Notes: generated by a model not told the origin, from the sequence alone. Positions 27,220-35,619 are shown, numbered from the stretch's first letter. The stretch: 64,000 nucleotides of DNA from Gp13-AA77 sp035946735 (GCA_035946735.1 DASYYZ010000130.1:36839-100838); one strand, 5' to 3'. A program made the numbers and translations.

Positions 27220-29082
27220 ATGGCTTATCCCCCGATTGAGGACCATGGAATCATCGGTAACATGCGCACCGCGGCGCTGGTGGGCATGAACGGTTCCATT
27301 GACTGGTTCTGCGCGCCGCGCTTTGACTCGCCCAGCATTTTCGGCGCGCTCCTCGATCAGAATGGAGGCGGGTGCTTTAAGATCGCTCCAACTGTGGAGG
27401 GCTTCAGCCAAAAACAGTATTATTGGCCGGACACCAATGTCCTGATCACTCACTTCAGCTCTGCCGAGGGCGCCGTGGAGATCACTGACTTCATGCCCAT
27501 GGGTGAAGCCAAAGAGCGAGAGGCCTGCCCCCTGATTCGCCGCGTGAAGGTTACGCGCGGCAGCGTTCCTATGGGGCTGGATTGCCGGCCCGCCTTCAAC
27601 TACGGCCGCGATCCGCACTCGGTCACGATTGACCCCTGCGGCGCGATCTTTAAGTCGGGTACGCTGACCCTCAGCCTCTCCTCCACGCTTGCCCTTGGCG
27701 AGCAGCGTCAGGGCGCAGGAGCGGAATTCACGCTCAACGAAGGAGAATCGCAAAGCTTTCGCATCCGCATTGCGGAACCTGGAGATGAGAAGGTTTCCGA
27801 GTTCAGCGAGGCTGAGGCCGGCGACCTTCTGCGCGATACTCTGGACTACTGGAGCGCCTGGATCGCAAAATGCACCTATGCGGGGCGCTGGCGCGGAATG
27901 GTGAAACGCTCTGCCTTAGCCCTCGAGTTGCTTGTCTACGGGCCTACCGGCGCCATTCTCGGCGCGGCCACCACGAGTTTGCCCGAGGAGATCGGCGGTG
28001 AGCGCAACTGGGACTACCGTTGCAGTTGGATTCGGGACTCCGCTTTCACCGTATACGCGTTGCTCCGGGTTGGTCTCACGGACGAGGCCGACCGCTTCAT
28101 GAGCTGGGTGGAATCGCGCTGCAACGAGATAGAGCCAAGTGGCTCCCTGCGAACCGTCTATGCCATCGACGGCCGCCAAGTCAGGGCTGAGGCAGAGTTG
28201 AGCCATTGGGAAGGCTATCGGGGTTCGCGGCCGGTCCGCATCGGAAACGCCGCCGCTGACCAATTGCAAATGGACATCTACGGCGAACTCCTGGACGCCG
28301 TTTATCTCTACAACAAATACGGCACTCCGATATCGTCTGCGTTTTGGATGGATCTGAGGAAGCTGCTGGACTGGGTTTGCGACAACTGGCAGCGCAAGGA
28401 CAGCGGCATCTGGGAGGTCCGAAGCGGCCCCAATCATTTCGTCTACTCGAAACTGATGTGCTGGGTGGCGCTCGACCGCGGATTGCGCATCGCCATTAAA
28501 CGCTCCTTTCCCGCAGACCTGAATCGCTGGCTCAAAATCAGGGATCAAATTTACACCGAGATTCTCGGCCAGGGATGGGACCTGAGTCTCGGCGCTTTCG
28601 TTCAAAGCTATGGCTCGCGGAGCTTGGACGCCTCCAGTCTGATGATGCCTCTGGTTTTCTTCATGTCGTTCTCAGACCCCAAAATGCTCAGCACGATTGA
28701 CGCGATTTGCCGGCCAGTCTCGGACGGCGGCCTCCTTTCCGACGGCATGGTTTACCGATACAACAATCGCGACACGAAGGACGGCATCAGCGGCGCGGAA
28801 GGAACCTTCAACATGTGTGGGTTTTGGCTCGTGGAAGCATTGACCCGGGCTGGAAGAGCGGAACCCCATCGGCTGCCCCAGGCCCGCCTGCTGTTTCAAC
28901 AAATGCTGGGTCGTGCTAATCATGTGGGACTCTATTCCGAGGAATGCGGGCTTCGCGGGGAAGCTCTTGGCAATATCCCACAAGCCTTCACCCACCTGGC
29001 GTTGATCAGCGCAGCGGCGAATCTCGATCGGGCGGAGAGAGGCGAAACCTCGATTCCTTGGGAGCAATCGTCCGAGGGTTGA
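27220..29082 (+). CDS. GH15 family glycosidase (glucoamylase/trehalase-like)
   Basis: A 620-residue cytoplasmic-type GH15 protein: an N-terminal beta-sandwich (about 1-210) opening with PPIEDHGIIGNMRTAALV, then the (alpha/alpha)6 barrel. RNWDYRCSWIRDSAFT, the DSGIWEVRSG segment with the likely catalytic acid Glu, and EALGNIPQAFTHLALI with the second Glu are all present. Prokaryotic relatives act as glucoamylase, glucodextranase or trehalase; which one cannot be told. ATG 27220 has a GAGGAG site. No signal peptide. Confidence 0.9.
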   Translation: MAYPPIEDHGIIGNMRTAALVGMNGSIDWFCAPRFDSPSIFGALLDQNGGGCFKIAPTVEGFSQKQYYWPDTNVLITHFSSAEGAVEITDFMPMGEAKEREACPLIRRVKVTRGSVPMGLDCRPAFNYGRDPHSVTIDPCGAIFKSGTLTLSLSSTLALGEQRQGAGAEFTLNEGESQSFRIRIAEPGDEKVSEFSEAEAGDLLRDTLDYWSAWIAKCTYAGRWRGMVKRSALALELLVYGPTGAILGAATTSLPEEIGGERNWDYRCSWIRDSAFTVYALLRVGLTDEADRFMSWVESRCNEIEPSGSLRTVYAIDGRQVRAEAELSHWEGYRGSRPVRIGNAAADQLQMDIYGELLDAVYLYNKYGTPISSAFWMDLRKLLDWVCDNWQRKDSGIWEVRSGPNHFVYSKLMCWVALDRGLRIAIKRSFPADLNRWLKIRDQIYTEILGQGWDLSLGAFVQSYGSRSLDASSLMMPLVFFMSFSDPKMLSTIDAICRPVSDGGLLSDGMVYRYNNRDTKDGISGAEGTFNMCGFWLVEALTRAGRAEPHRLPQARLLFQQMLGRANHVGLYSEECGLRGEALGNIPQAFTHLALISAAANLDRAERGETSIPWEQSSEG

Positions 29083-29125
29083 CCGCACACTTAGCCGGTC
29101 GACGAGGAACCTCGTGGGTCGGATA

Positions 29126-29263
29126 CTAGCCCTTCTTCCGTTTGAAGAACTCTACCTGTTGAAGGCGCTTCTTGGCCTGATCTTTTGTCTTGTAGGGTCC
29201 ACCCAGGTTCTTTCCCGACTTCTCGGAGACAACTTTATACCCTTCCTTCACCTTCTTGATCAT
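29126..29263 (-). CDS. small Lys-rich conserved protein
   Basis: A 45-residue protein translated from ATG 29263, with a perfect AGGAGG site four bases upstream, to a TAG at 29126. It reads MIKKVKEGYKVV, then SEKSGKNLGGPYKTK, then a Gln/Lys-rich helix ending EFFKRKKG. Short proteins of this pattern (VKGGYKVVSEKGKNLGGPYKTK-like) are common and unnamed in many phyla. Function unknown; the basic, single-domain form suggests nucleic-acid binding or a stress role. It converges on the end of the GH15 gene. Confidence 0.7.
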   Translation of the reverse strand: MIKKVKEGYKVVSEKSGKNLGGPYKTKDQAKKRLQQVEFFKRKKG

Positions 29264-29389
29264 GGTTCCTCCTGCCAGGATGATGCCGTCTAATCTCTGG
29301 CAGCGGCATCAGGAATAAAGGGAGACAGGCCACACGTTGCTCTCTCCCTGTTTGTCAGTTGAGTTTTCGCCTGAAGAAGGAGACTAACT

Positions 29390-29650
29390 ATGAAGACTGG
29401 AATCTGGACTTTTGTGCTTGGCTTTGTCGCCGGTACCGCATCAGCTCTTCTCTTCGCACCTCAGTCGGGAGAAGAAACCCGCGACCTGCTCGCTGAAAAG
29501 GCCCGCAAGGGCGTGGATCAGGGATCGAGAGCCGTCAGAGATGCCGCTGCCAAAGGCGCTGGCGTCGTTCAGCGGGCGAGGCAACAAGCCGAGGACGCGA
29601 TTGAAGCCGGCAAGACGGCTTACTCGAAGGCCGCTGCAGCCGTGGAGTAG
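29390..29650 (+). CDS. YtxH domain protein
   Basis: An 86-residue protein with one N-terminal membrane segment (IWTFVLGFVAGTASALLFAP), the QSGEETRDLLAEKA motif of the YtxH family, and an Ala/Lys-rich amphipathic helix that can form a coiled coil. YtxH proteins are general-stress-type envelope proteins of unclear action. ATG 29390 has an AAGGAG site. It stands alone before a 480 bp gap. Confidence 0.8.
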   Translation: MKTGIWTFVLGFVAGTASALLFAPQSGEETRDLLAEKARKGVDQGSRAVRDAAAKGAGVVQRARQQAEDAIEAGKTAYSKAAAAVE

Positions 29651-30128
29651 ATCGCTGTCGCAACCGCGGGTGGGTTGCTCCTCGATTGGACTCTCTCCAG
29701 TGAGGCGCTCGACGACTTGGCGCAGCCTTTTTCTTCTGCGACGCCACGCGGCAGGAGGTGCGATCCGTATAGCCGTCATATTGTTTTCCTCTCTCACCAT
29801 GAGACGGCCCGGCGCTCTGACGCCCCGGTCCGTCCCAAGGCTAGCAAAATCGACCCGCCGGAGCGAGCAGTGTAAAGACATTGCACACATTGAGGCCCCG
29901 CGGACTCTCCGACCCCTGTTCCTCCTTCTTAGTCTAAGACAATACCTGACTTAATAATCTGTCTCGGCATTCCCACTCGTACCCACGCCCTCGTTTCCAG
30001 CGACTAAGCTTGAACTTACCCTGAATGAGCACACCGACGAGGTCCTTGTGGAGCTTGGGGGGACGGTGTCTGCGGCGGGCCATGGGATCGGACGCGGCTA
30101 CCTAGTCAACGACGGAGGAAGCGGACCA
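29651..30128. other. intergenic region ahead of the signalling island
   Basis: About 480 bases without a convincing gene. The last part, from 29870, is the first copy of the intergenic direct repeat described separately; what lies before it (29651-29869) shows nothing I recognise. The promoter of the TonB-receptor gene is expected within or after the repeat. Confidence 0.5.
29870..30023 (+). repeat. intergenic direct repeat, copy A
   Basis: About 155 bases that recur at 35156-35310. The copies share GTGTAAAGA-ATTGCACAC at their left end, CTCC-CGAC-CCTG near base 40, then ACCTGAC-TAATAAT-TGTCTC-GC-TTCCCA and CGTACCCAC, and TTGA-CTTA near the right end. Only substitutions and small indels separate them. 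The left end is an imperfect inverted repeat (GTGT...ACAC) that could be an operator. Copy A lies just ahead of the TonB-receptor gene. Confidence 0.7.
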
Positions 30129-32306
30129 ATGCGGATCAGGAACCACCGGGCGAAAGGAATTGACGGGCCAACGGCGGCTCCAGCGGAGCCGGGGACGGTT
30201 TCAGCGAACACGGCGATGGGTGGCCCGCCCGTCGACTCGCGACGATCGCGGCTCTTCGACGATTCCATGGTCGGGACACCGCTTCGGCAGCCGTTAGTCA
30301 GTCTACTTGTCCTTGTGGGACTCATTCACGGGCACCTGGTCGATGCCGGCCCGTGGCGCCAGGGAAGCCTCGCGGAGCTAAGCCTGGAACAACTGGGGAA
30401 TATCGAGGTCACAAGCGTCTCGAAGGAGCCGGAGGAACTCTGGCGGACTCCGGCGGCCATCTACGTCATCACCCAGGAGGACATCCGGCGGTCCGGGGCC
30501 ACGAGCATCCCCGAAGTCCTTCGGCTGGCGCCGGGTGTTGATGTGGCGCGCGTCGATTCCGACCACTGGTCCGTGGCTATTCGGGGGTTTGGAGGGGAGC
30601 TGGCCAGCAAGCTGCTGGTGTTGATCGATGGCCGCAGCGTGTATACGCCGCTCTATGCGGGCGTGTACTGGCAGGCGCAGAGCGTTCTTCTGGAGGACGT
30701 TGAACGAATCGAGGTGATCCGTGGGCCGGGCGGTACGATTTGGGGAGCGAACGCCGTCGACGGGGTGATCAACATCATTACCAAAAGCTCGAAAGATACT
30801 CAAGGTTCGATGCTGTCGGCTGGAGCCGGCAACATTGACGAGGGTACCGCCGGATTCCGCTATGGAGGCGCGAGGGGAGAAGGCTTCAGCTACCGCCTCT
30901 ACGGTATGGGTTTTGACCGCGGTCCCGAATTTCACGCCGACGGCAATAACTTCGACGAGTGGCGACTCGGCCAGGCCGGATTCCGCACGGACTGGAATGG
31001 CGGGCCTAGCGATGCCGTGACGCTTCAAGGGGACCTCTACAATGAGGAGGCGGGAGCCATCACAACCTTCGGAGTCTACTCGCCCCCAAGCGAATCCGTG
31101 GTTACCGGGATCTCCAAGCTGTCGGGCGGAAATCTACTGGGCCGCTGGAAGCACACGCTGGACGGCGGATCGGATGTCCAGATTCAGGCTTACTACGACC
31201 ACAGCAACCATTTTGAGCCCGAATACGGGGAGTCGCGCGACACCTTCGACGTTGATTTCCTGCATCATCTGACCCTGCCAGGCAACCAGGATTTCCTGTG
31301 GGGCCTGGGGGCGCGGGTGAGCCCGGGCACCTTCGCCGAGCTTGTGCCCACCATCAACTTCCTGCCCGCGCGGCAGACGGACCAGATTTACAGCGGCTTC
31401 GTGCAGGACGAGATTCCGCTCCTGGACAACCGCCTTTCGCTGACCGTAGGTTCGAAGCTCGAACATAACAACTACACCGGCTTCGAAGTGCAGCCGAGCG
31501 CGCGCCTGCTGTGGAACCGTACTCCGCGTCAGGCTTTCTGGGCGTCCGTCTCGCGGGCCGTCCGTACTCCCTCCAGGCTTGACGAGGAGATTCAACTCAC
31601 AGACTTCGCCACCACGGTGCCCCTGCCCATATATTTGCGAGTCATCGGCAACGGCCAATTTTTCTCGGAACGGCTGATCGCCTATGAAGCCGGATACCGG
31701 GCGCTCGCCAGCGCCAACTTCTACGTGGATGTCGCCGTCTTCCATAACGATTATAACTACCTCAACGGCTATCAGGTGGGTTCATTCTTTCTCGAAACCT
31801 CGCCCCCGCCGGTCCACGCGGTTCTTCCAGTACTGATACAAAACGGGATCAAGGGGACGGCGAATGGATTCGAGGTGGCGCCTGACTGGAAGCCGGCGGC
31901 CTGGTGGCAGCTAAAGGCCTCGTATTCATATCTGAACATGGACTTGCAGAGGAGAGCCGGCAGCAATGACCCGTCGACCGTCCTCAACGAGGAGGGATCG
32001 AGCCCTCGCAACCAGGTGAGCGTACAGTCTCTGCTGAACCTGCCCAAGAGATTCGAGTTCGACCAGACCTATCGCCAGGTCAGCGCCCTGCCGGCCCAAA
32101 CCTCCGTCAATGTCCTGCCAGTCGAAGTGGTGAAAGCCTACGGGACCGCGGACGCGCGTCTCGGATGGCGTCCGACGCCGCACGTGGAGTTGTCGATTAC
32201 TGGAAACAACTTGCTACAACCGCGTCACGCCGAGTTCGGAGGCGATCCCGGGCTGCTGGTCGGGATCAGGCGCAGCGCTTATGGGAAAGCCGTTTTCCGG
32301 TGGTGA
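30129..32306 (+). CDS. TonB-dependent outer-membrane receptor
   Basis: A 725-residue outer-membrane receptor. The plug domain runs from IEVTSVSKEPEELWRTPAAI through RRSGATSIPEVLRLAPGVDV, RGFGGELASKLLVLIDGRSV and VERIEVIRGPGGTIWGANAV, followed by the 22-strand barrel that ends in an aromatic residue (KAVFRW). ATG 30129 follows a GGAGG site by about 11 bases, but the signal sequence (PLVSLLVLVGLIHG) then begins some 50 residues in; ATG 30267 would give a normal signal peptide and may be the true start. Nothing shows the ligand. It heads the YfiR-like and CHASE8-kinase genes on the same strand and probably serves them as outer-membrane sensor or importer. Confidence 0.88.
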   Translation: MRIRNHRAKGIDGPTAAPAEPGTVSANTAMGGPPVDSRRSRLFDDSMVGTPLRQPLVSLLVLVGLIHGHLVDAGPWRQGSLAELSLEQLGNIEVTSVSKEPEELWRTPAAIYVITQEDIRRSGATSIPEVLRLAPGVDVARVDSDHWSVAIRGFGGELASKLLVLIDGRSVYTPLYAGVYWQAQSVLLEDVERIEVIRGPGGTIWGANAVDGVINIITKSSKDTQGSMLSAGAGNIDEGTAGFRYGGARGEGFSYRLYGMGFDRGPEFHADGNNFDEWRLGQAGFRTDWNGGPSDAVTLQGDLYNEEAGAITTFGVYSPPSESVVTGISKLSGGNLLGRWKHTLDGGSDVQIQAYYDHSNHFEPEYGESRDTFDVDFLHHLTLPGNQDFLWGLGARVSPGTFAELVPTINFLPARQTDQIYSGFVQDEIPLLDNRLSLTVGSKLEHNNYTGFEVQPSARLLWNRTPRQAFWASVSRAVRTPSRLDEEIQLTDFATTVPLPIYLRVIGNGQFFSERLIAYEAGYRALASANFYVDVAVFHNDYNYLNGYQVGSFFLETSPPPVHAVLPVLIQNGIKGTANGFEVAPDWKPAAWWQLKASYSYLNMDLQRRAGSNDPSTVLNEEGSSPRNQVSVQSLLNLPKRFEFDQTYRQVSALPAQTSVNVLPVEVVKAYGTADARLGWRPTPHVELSITGNNLLQPRHAEFGGDPGLLVGIRRSAYGKAVFRW

Positions 32307-32330
32307 TTAGAAGCAGGGATCGGGTGTCAG

Positions 32331-32963
32331 GTGTCAGAGATCAGGGAAAAACAGAAAGCGAAAACCGGGAGCAAAGCGAGATTCCTCGCTGCGCTCGGAA
32401 TGACAGGGCTGGTGGCTTTTCTCCTGGCGCCTAGCCCCTGGCCCCTGAAGCCCTTTTCGCAGGCCAGGGGCGCGGCGCCAACCGAGTACGAAATCAAGGC
32501 CGCTTATCTCTATAATTTCGCCAGATTCGTGCAATGGACCGCCAACGCCAACTCCTTCCAGGTGGGGTCTTTCGAGCTCTGCGTGCTGGGTAAGGACCCT
32601 TTCGGCCCGGCGCTACACAATACCATCGCCGGCGAGAGCATCGGCGGCAAGTACGTTGTGGCGAAGGCGGTTTCTGCACCGCAGGACACAAGAGATTGCC
32701 GGGAGGTCTTCATCAGTTCGTCGGAGGACAGCCAACTGGCAGAGATCCTGCCGGCGCTCGATGAAGCAAGCGCTTTGACCGTCAGTGACATGCCTGAGTT
32801 TGCTCAACGCGGCGGCATGATCGGGCTCGTTTCGGAAAACAACAGGGTCCGCTTTGAGGTCAACCTGACCGCCGCCAGGCGCGCCGGCCTGAGCTTCAGT
32901 TCCCAACTCCTCAAGGTCGCGACGAAAGTGATCGGGGCCCCCGAGCAGGCTGCGGAAAAATGA
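32331..32963 (+). CDS. YfiR-like (DUF4154) periplasmic regulator
   Basis: A 210-residue exported protein of the YfiR/DUF4154 family: mature part begins near TEYEIKAAYLYNFARFVQW, a diagnostic block, with GKDPFG and a C-terminal NNRVRFEVNLTAARRAGLSFSSQLLKVA signature. In Pseudomonas YfiR binds the periplasmic CHASE8 domain of YfiN and holds it inactive. Start is uncertain: GTG 32331, or ATG 32400, which would give a leader starting MTGLVAFLLAP. The part coding for the leader lies in a repeat-like stretch (GTGTCAG, GATCAGGG, then CCCCTGGCCCCTG). It lies 24 bp after the receptor gene and 250 bp ahead of the CHASE8 kinase. Confidence 0.85.
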   Translation: MSEIREKQKAKTGSKARFLAALGMTGLVAFLLAPSPWPLKPFSQARGAAPTEYEIKAAYLYNFARFVQWTANANSFQVGSFELCVLGKDPFGPALHNTIAGESIGGKYVVAKAVSAPQDTRDCREVFISSSEDSQLAEILPALDEASALTVSDMPEFAQRGGMIGLVSENNRVRFEVNLTAARRAGLSFSSQLLKVATKVIGAPEQAAEK

Positions 32964-33007
32964 ATTTTCGGGCCTAGGAAGGGCGGGGTTTTAACGCCGC
33001 CGCAAGC

Positions 33008-33066
33008 CCTCACCCACCGCTTCGCGGTCCCCCCCTCTGCCAAAGGGAGAGGGGTTGGGGGTGAGG
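33008..33066. repeat. imperfect palindrome of the CCTCACCC/GGGTGAGG type
   Basis: CCTCACCC (33008-33015) pairs with GGGTGAGG (33059-33066), and inside it CCCCTCT pairs with AGAGGGG around CCAAAGG. The sequence is of a kind widely scattered between genes in GC-rich soil bacteria. It follows the YfiR-like gene and could act as a transcript end, though no T-run follows. Confidence 0.6.
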
Positions 33067-33089
33067 AGGGTCACGAAATACGATTGAAG

Positions 33090-33196
33090 ATTGCAAAATA
33101 CGGTGACGTCATTCTCTGTAGCGCCGCTCTATGAGCGGCGAAAGACGCCGGTCGCAGACCGGCGCTACAGCAGCGGTCGTCACTGTATTTTGCAAT
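33090..33196. repeat. nested palindrome of MITE type
   Basis: A 107-base element whose outer arms are 19-base inverted repeats: ATTGCAAAATACGGTGACG at 33090-33108 matches the complement of 33178-33196 at 18 of 19 bases. Inside are inner arms TGTAGCGCCG (33117-33126) and CGGCGCTACA (33160-33169), and each half forms its own hairpin (CGCCGCTC/GAGCGGCG at 33122-33140; CGCCGGTC/GACCGGCG at 33146-33164). It codes for no protein and sits 21 bases before the CHASE8-kinase ATG. Confidence 0.75.
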
Positions 33197-33217
33197 GCTC
33201 GATAGCGTGAGAAGTAG

Positions 33218-34750
33218 ATGCCGATGCGCAGAATTCGGGATTATTCCATTACGAGGAAACTGACATGGATGAACATGCTGGTGAGCACGGTTGTATTGTT
33301 TTTGGCTTGCGCAGGCTTTGTGGCTTACGACCTGACTACGCTGCGCGCGGCCATTGTTCGAAGGCTGTCGATCGAGGCCCAGATCGCCGGCGCCAACTCC
33401 GTTTCCGCGTTGGTGTTCAATGACCCACATTCCGCCGAGAGCACCCTGGCAGCACTTACGGCCTCCCCGCATGTCATCTCCGCAGAGATTTACACGCCGG
33501 ACCGCCGGCTCTTCGCCGGCTATTGGCGTGACCACCGCGGCGTAGAGGCGCCGCCCCCCGAAGATCTTTCCGGACGGGCAGAGGTCCACTGGTTCACGAA
33601 GCGGGAACTCGACCTCGTTAGCCCGATGGTCCTAGAGGGGCGACCTCTCGGCACAATATTGATGCGGTCCGACCTTGAGGAGATCGGCGACCGCCTCAGG
33701 CAATCCGGTTTGATCGGGGTTGGGGTCCTGGCGTTCTGTCTGGTGGCGGGGCTCCCGGTCTCTTTCCTCCTCCGGCGAGCCATCGCCGAGCCCATCGTAC
33801 TGTTGGCTAACACTGCCCGCATCGTTTCCCGGGAGAAGAACTATTCGACTCGCGCCCCCAGTACGGACAGACGCGACGAACTGGGCATTCTGATTGAGAG
33901 CTTCAACGAGATGCTGGAGCAAATTCAGCAGCGGGATGCCGCTTTGACAGAAGCCCGCGACGGATTGGAACGCCGTGTGGACAGCCGTACTGCCGAGCTG
34001 CTCGCGGCCAACCAGGAGCTGGAGGCCTTTACCTATTCGGTGGCGCACGATCTGCGCGCCCCCGTCCGCCAGGCTCAGGGCTTCTCCAGATCGGTGCTGG
34101 AAGATTTCGGCGGGCACCTGCCGCAGGCCGGGCAGGACTGCCTGCACGACATCGTGAGGACAACGCAGCATATGGGGCAGTTGATCGATGACATGCTGGG
34201 TCTCGCCCGCGTCGGGCGCCAGGAGCCCAGGCTGGAAGTGACCGGTCTCGGCAGCATCGTGCAGGAGGTGTTGCAAGACTTGAAGGCGGACTTGAAGGGC
34301 CGGGATCTATCCTGGCGGATCGGCGACCTGCCGTTTGTGGAGTGCGATCCGGGCCTGATGAAGCAAGTCCTCTACAACCTGATCGCCAACGCCGTGAAGT
34401 ACACGCGACCCCGCCAACAGGCCGTGATCGAAGTGGGACAGACTGCCCATGAAGGACAGCCAGCGATTTTCGTGAAGGATAACGGCGTGGGTTTCAACAT
34501 GAAGTACTCGGGCAAGCTGTTCGGTGTGTTTCAGCGCCTGCACCGCCGGGAGGACTTCGAAGGCACCGGGGTCGGCCTGGCCACGGTCCAACGGATCGTC
34601 CGCAAGCACGGCGGGCGCATATGGGCGGAGGCCGAACTCGACAAGGGCGCCGCCTTTTACTTCACGCTGGCAACGCCTCAACCCGAACAGTCTCAGGCTC
34701 AACCCACAATCCTCGCCAGCAGAACAGACCTTCGAGCGAATAGTCGGTAG
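33218..34750 (+). CDS. CHASE8-HAMP sensor histidine kinase
   Basis: A 510-residue membrane kinase. TM1 (MLVSTVVLFLACAGFVAYDL, about 20-39) is followed by a periplasmic CHASE8 domain (about 40-160; ANSVSALVFNDPHSAESTLAAL), TM2 (about 164-186), a HAMP linker, a short coiled coil, and the HisKA domain with H277 in SVAHDLRAP, then an HATPase domain with the N box NLIANAVKYT, DNGVGF and GTGVGLATV. CHASE8 is otherwise typical of the diguanylate cyclase YfiN; here the output is phosphotransfer. ATG 33218 has GAGAAG upstream. Its last 260 residues are nearly identical to those of the kinase at 36290. Confidence 0.9.
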   Translation: MPMRRIRDYSITRKLTWMNMLVSTVVLFLACAGFVAYDLTTLRAAIVRRLSIEAQIAGANSVSALVFNDPHSAESTLAALTASPHVISAEIYTPDRRLFAGYWRDHRGVEAPPPEDLSGRAEVHWFTKRELDLVSPMVLEGRPLGTILMRSDLEEIGDRLRQSGLIGVGVLAFCLVAGLPVSFLLRRAIAEPIVLLANTARIVSREKNYSTRAPSTDRRDELGILIESFNEMLEQIQQRDAALTEARDGLERRVDSRTAELLAANQELEAFTYSVAHDLRAPVRQAQGFSRSVLEDFGGHLPQAGQDCLHDIVRTTQHMGQLIDDMLGLARVGRQEPRLEVTGLGSIVQEVLQDLKADLKGRDLSWRIGDLPFVECDPGLMKQVLYNLIANAVKYTRPRQQAVIEVGQTAHEGQPAIFVKDNGVGFNMKYSGKLFGVFQRLHRREDFEGTGVGLATVQRIVRKHGGRIWAEAELDKGAAFYFTLATPQPEQSQAQPTILASRTDLRANSR

Positions 34751-34765
34751 TGTCCTAATTTGCGG

Positions 34766-35098
34766 TTATAGCTTTCCCCAAAAAGCGAACGTGACTGCGC
34801 CGAGCAAAAAGAGGAACGAGACAGCATGATTCCATTTGATGCTTTCGCCGAGATACCACCATGCGAACACGACGAACACGACGAGCGTGATCGCCTCCTG
34901 GATGATTTTCAACTGAAATGCCGTGAATTCGCCATAACCTACGCGATTTGCGGGGACTTGAAAACAGTATTCGGCAAACGCGATCATCCAGCTCACAAGG
35001 ATTACGGTAAAAAGCGGAGCCTTGCGGTATTTCAGGTGACCATACCAAGCGATTGTCATGAAGATGTTCGAGCAAATAAGAAGTAGGATGGTTTTCAT
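34766..35098 (-). CDS. DUF486 (DMT-fold) small membrane protein
   Basis: A 110-residue protein with four membrane helices of the DUF486 family: MKTILLLICSNIFMTIAWYGHLK start, AEYCFQVPANRVGYGEF and a C-terminal FAWWYLGESIKWNHAVSFLFLLGAV segment. Members resemble small multidrug/drug-metabolite transporters and act probably as dimers; no substrate is known. ATG 35098 is taken; ATG 35119 is in frame. It lies on the opposite strand, between the kinase and repeat copy B, so it looks like an insertion into the signalling island. Confidence 0.85.
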   Translation of the reverse strand: MKTILLLICSNIFMTIAWYGHLKYRKAPLFTVILVSWMIAFAEYCFQVPANRVGYGEFTAFQLKIIQEAITLVVFVVFAWWYLGESIKWNHAVSFLFLLGAVTFAFWGKL

Positions 35099-35155
35099 GA
35101 CAGCCCCGAATGGTATCATAAGGTCAACAAAGCGAATTACGACACCACCCGAATA

Positions 35156-35310
35156 GTGTAAAGAAATTGCACACGGCGGGACCCAGCGGCCTCCCCGACT
35201 CCTGATCCTCTCTCGCAATCCAGAGATAGTACCTGACCTAATAATGTGTCTCAGCGTTCCCATCCGTACCCACCTTCCCATTACTGATGAGTAATATTGA
35301 GCTTAAACCG
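35156..35310 (+). repeat. intergenic direct repeat, copy B
   Basis: Second copy of the 155-base repeat at 29870-30023, in the same orientation. It keeps the left GTGTAAAGAAATTGCACAC, the central CCTGACCTAATAAT block and TTGAGCTTA near the right end. Together the copies bracket the receptor-YfiR-kinase-DUF486 segment, so recombination between them would remove or duplicate it. Here the repeat precedes a kinase remnant. Confidence 0.7.
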
Positions 35311-35376
35311 CTGGAAGACGTCAAGACTCTTTGGCTCTTGACATAGACAGAGTTTCGCTTGGCAATCGGACTACCT

Positions 35377-35592
35377 ATGAGCGCTTCAAGGCGGAGGCTT
35401 CAGACTGCCGCTCGACGTCAGGTTCCTGAAGGGTTCGGATCGTCCGCAAGCGCGGCGGGCGCATCTGGGCGGAGGCCGAAATCCCGTCATCCGGCCGTGA
35501 TCGAAGTCGGGCAGATTACCGATGACGGACTACTTCAATCTGGCAACGCCTCGACCCGAAACAATCTCAGGCTCACCCGCAATCCTTGCTAG
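35377..35592 (+). pseudogene. internally deleted and shuffled remnant of a histidine kinase gene
   Basis: The stretch is built of short pieces of a gene like the one at 36290-38122. It opens with AGCGCTTCA and CAGACTGCCGCTCGACG, matching that gene's first codons. It then jumps to CGTCCGCAAGC-CGGCGGGCGCATCTGGGCGGAGGCCGAA, which is near that gene's 3' end. It then goes back to CCCGTCATCCGGCCGTGATCGAAGT (N-box region) and ends with the CAATCTGGCAACGCCTC tail. The reading frame is lost at the junctions and the CHASE3, PAS and catalytic parts are missing. It lies 27 bases before the response regulator, where an intact kinase would be expected. Confidence 0.75.
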
Positions 35593-35619
35593 GGAGAAGA
35601 GGGCTAAATGGAGGGCGCA

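Noticed and set aside
29870..30023. Considered as an end of an insertion sequence together with 35156-35310
   Set aside because: The copies are direct, not inverted, no transposase lies between them, and they match along their length, not only at tips.
33090..33196. Considered as a CRISPR-like or tRNA-like structure
   Set aside because: It is one nested palindrome, not a set of spaced direct repeats, and has no tRNA consensus loops.
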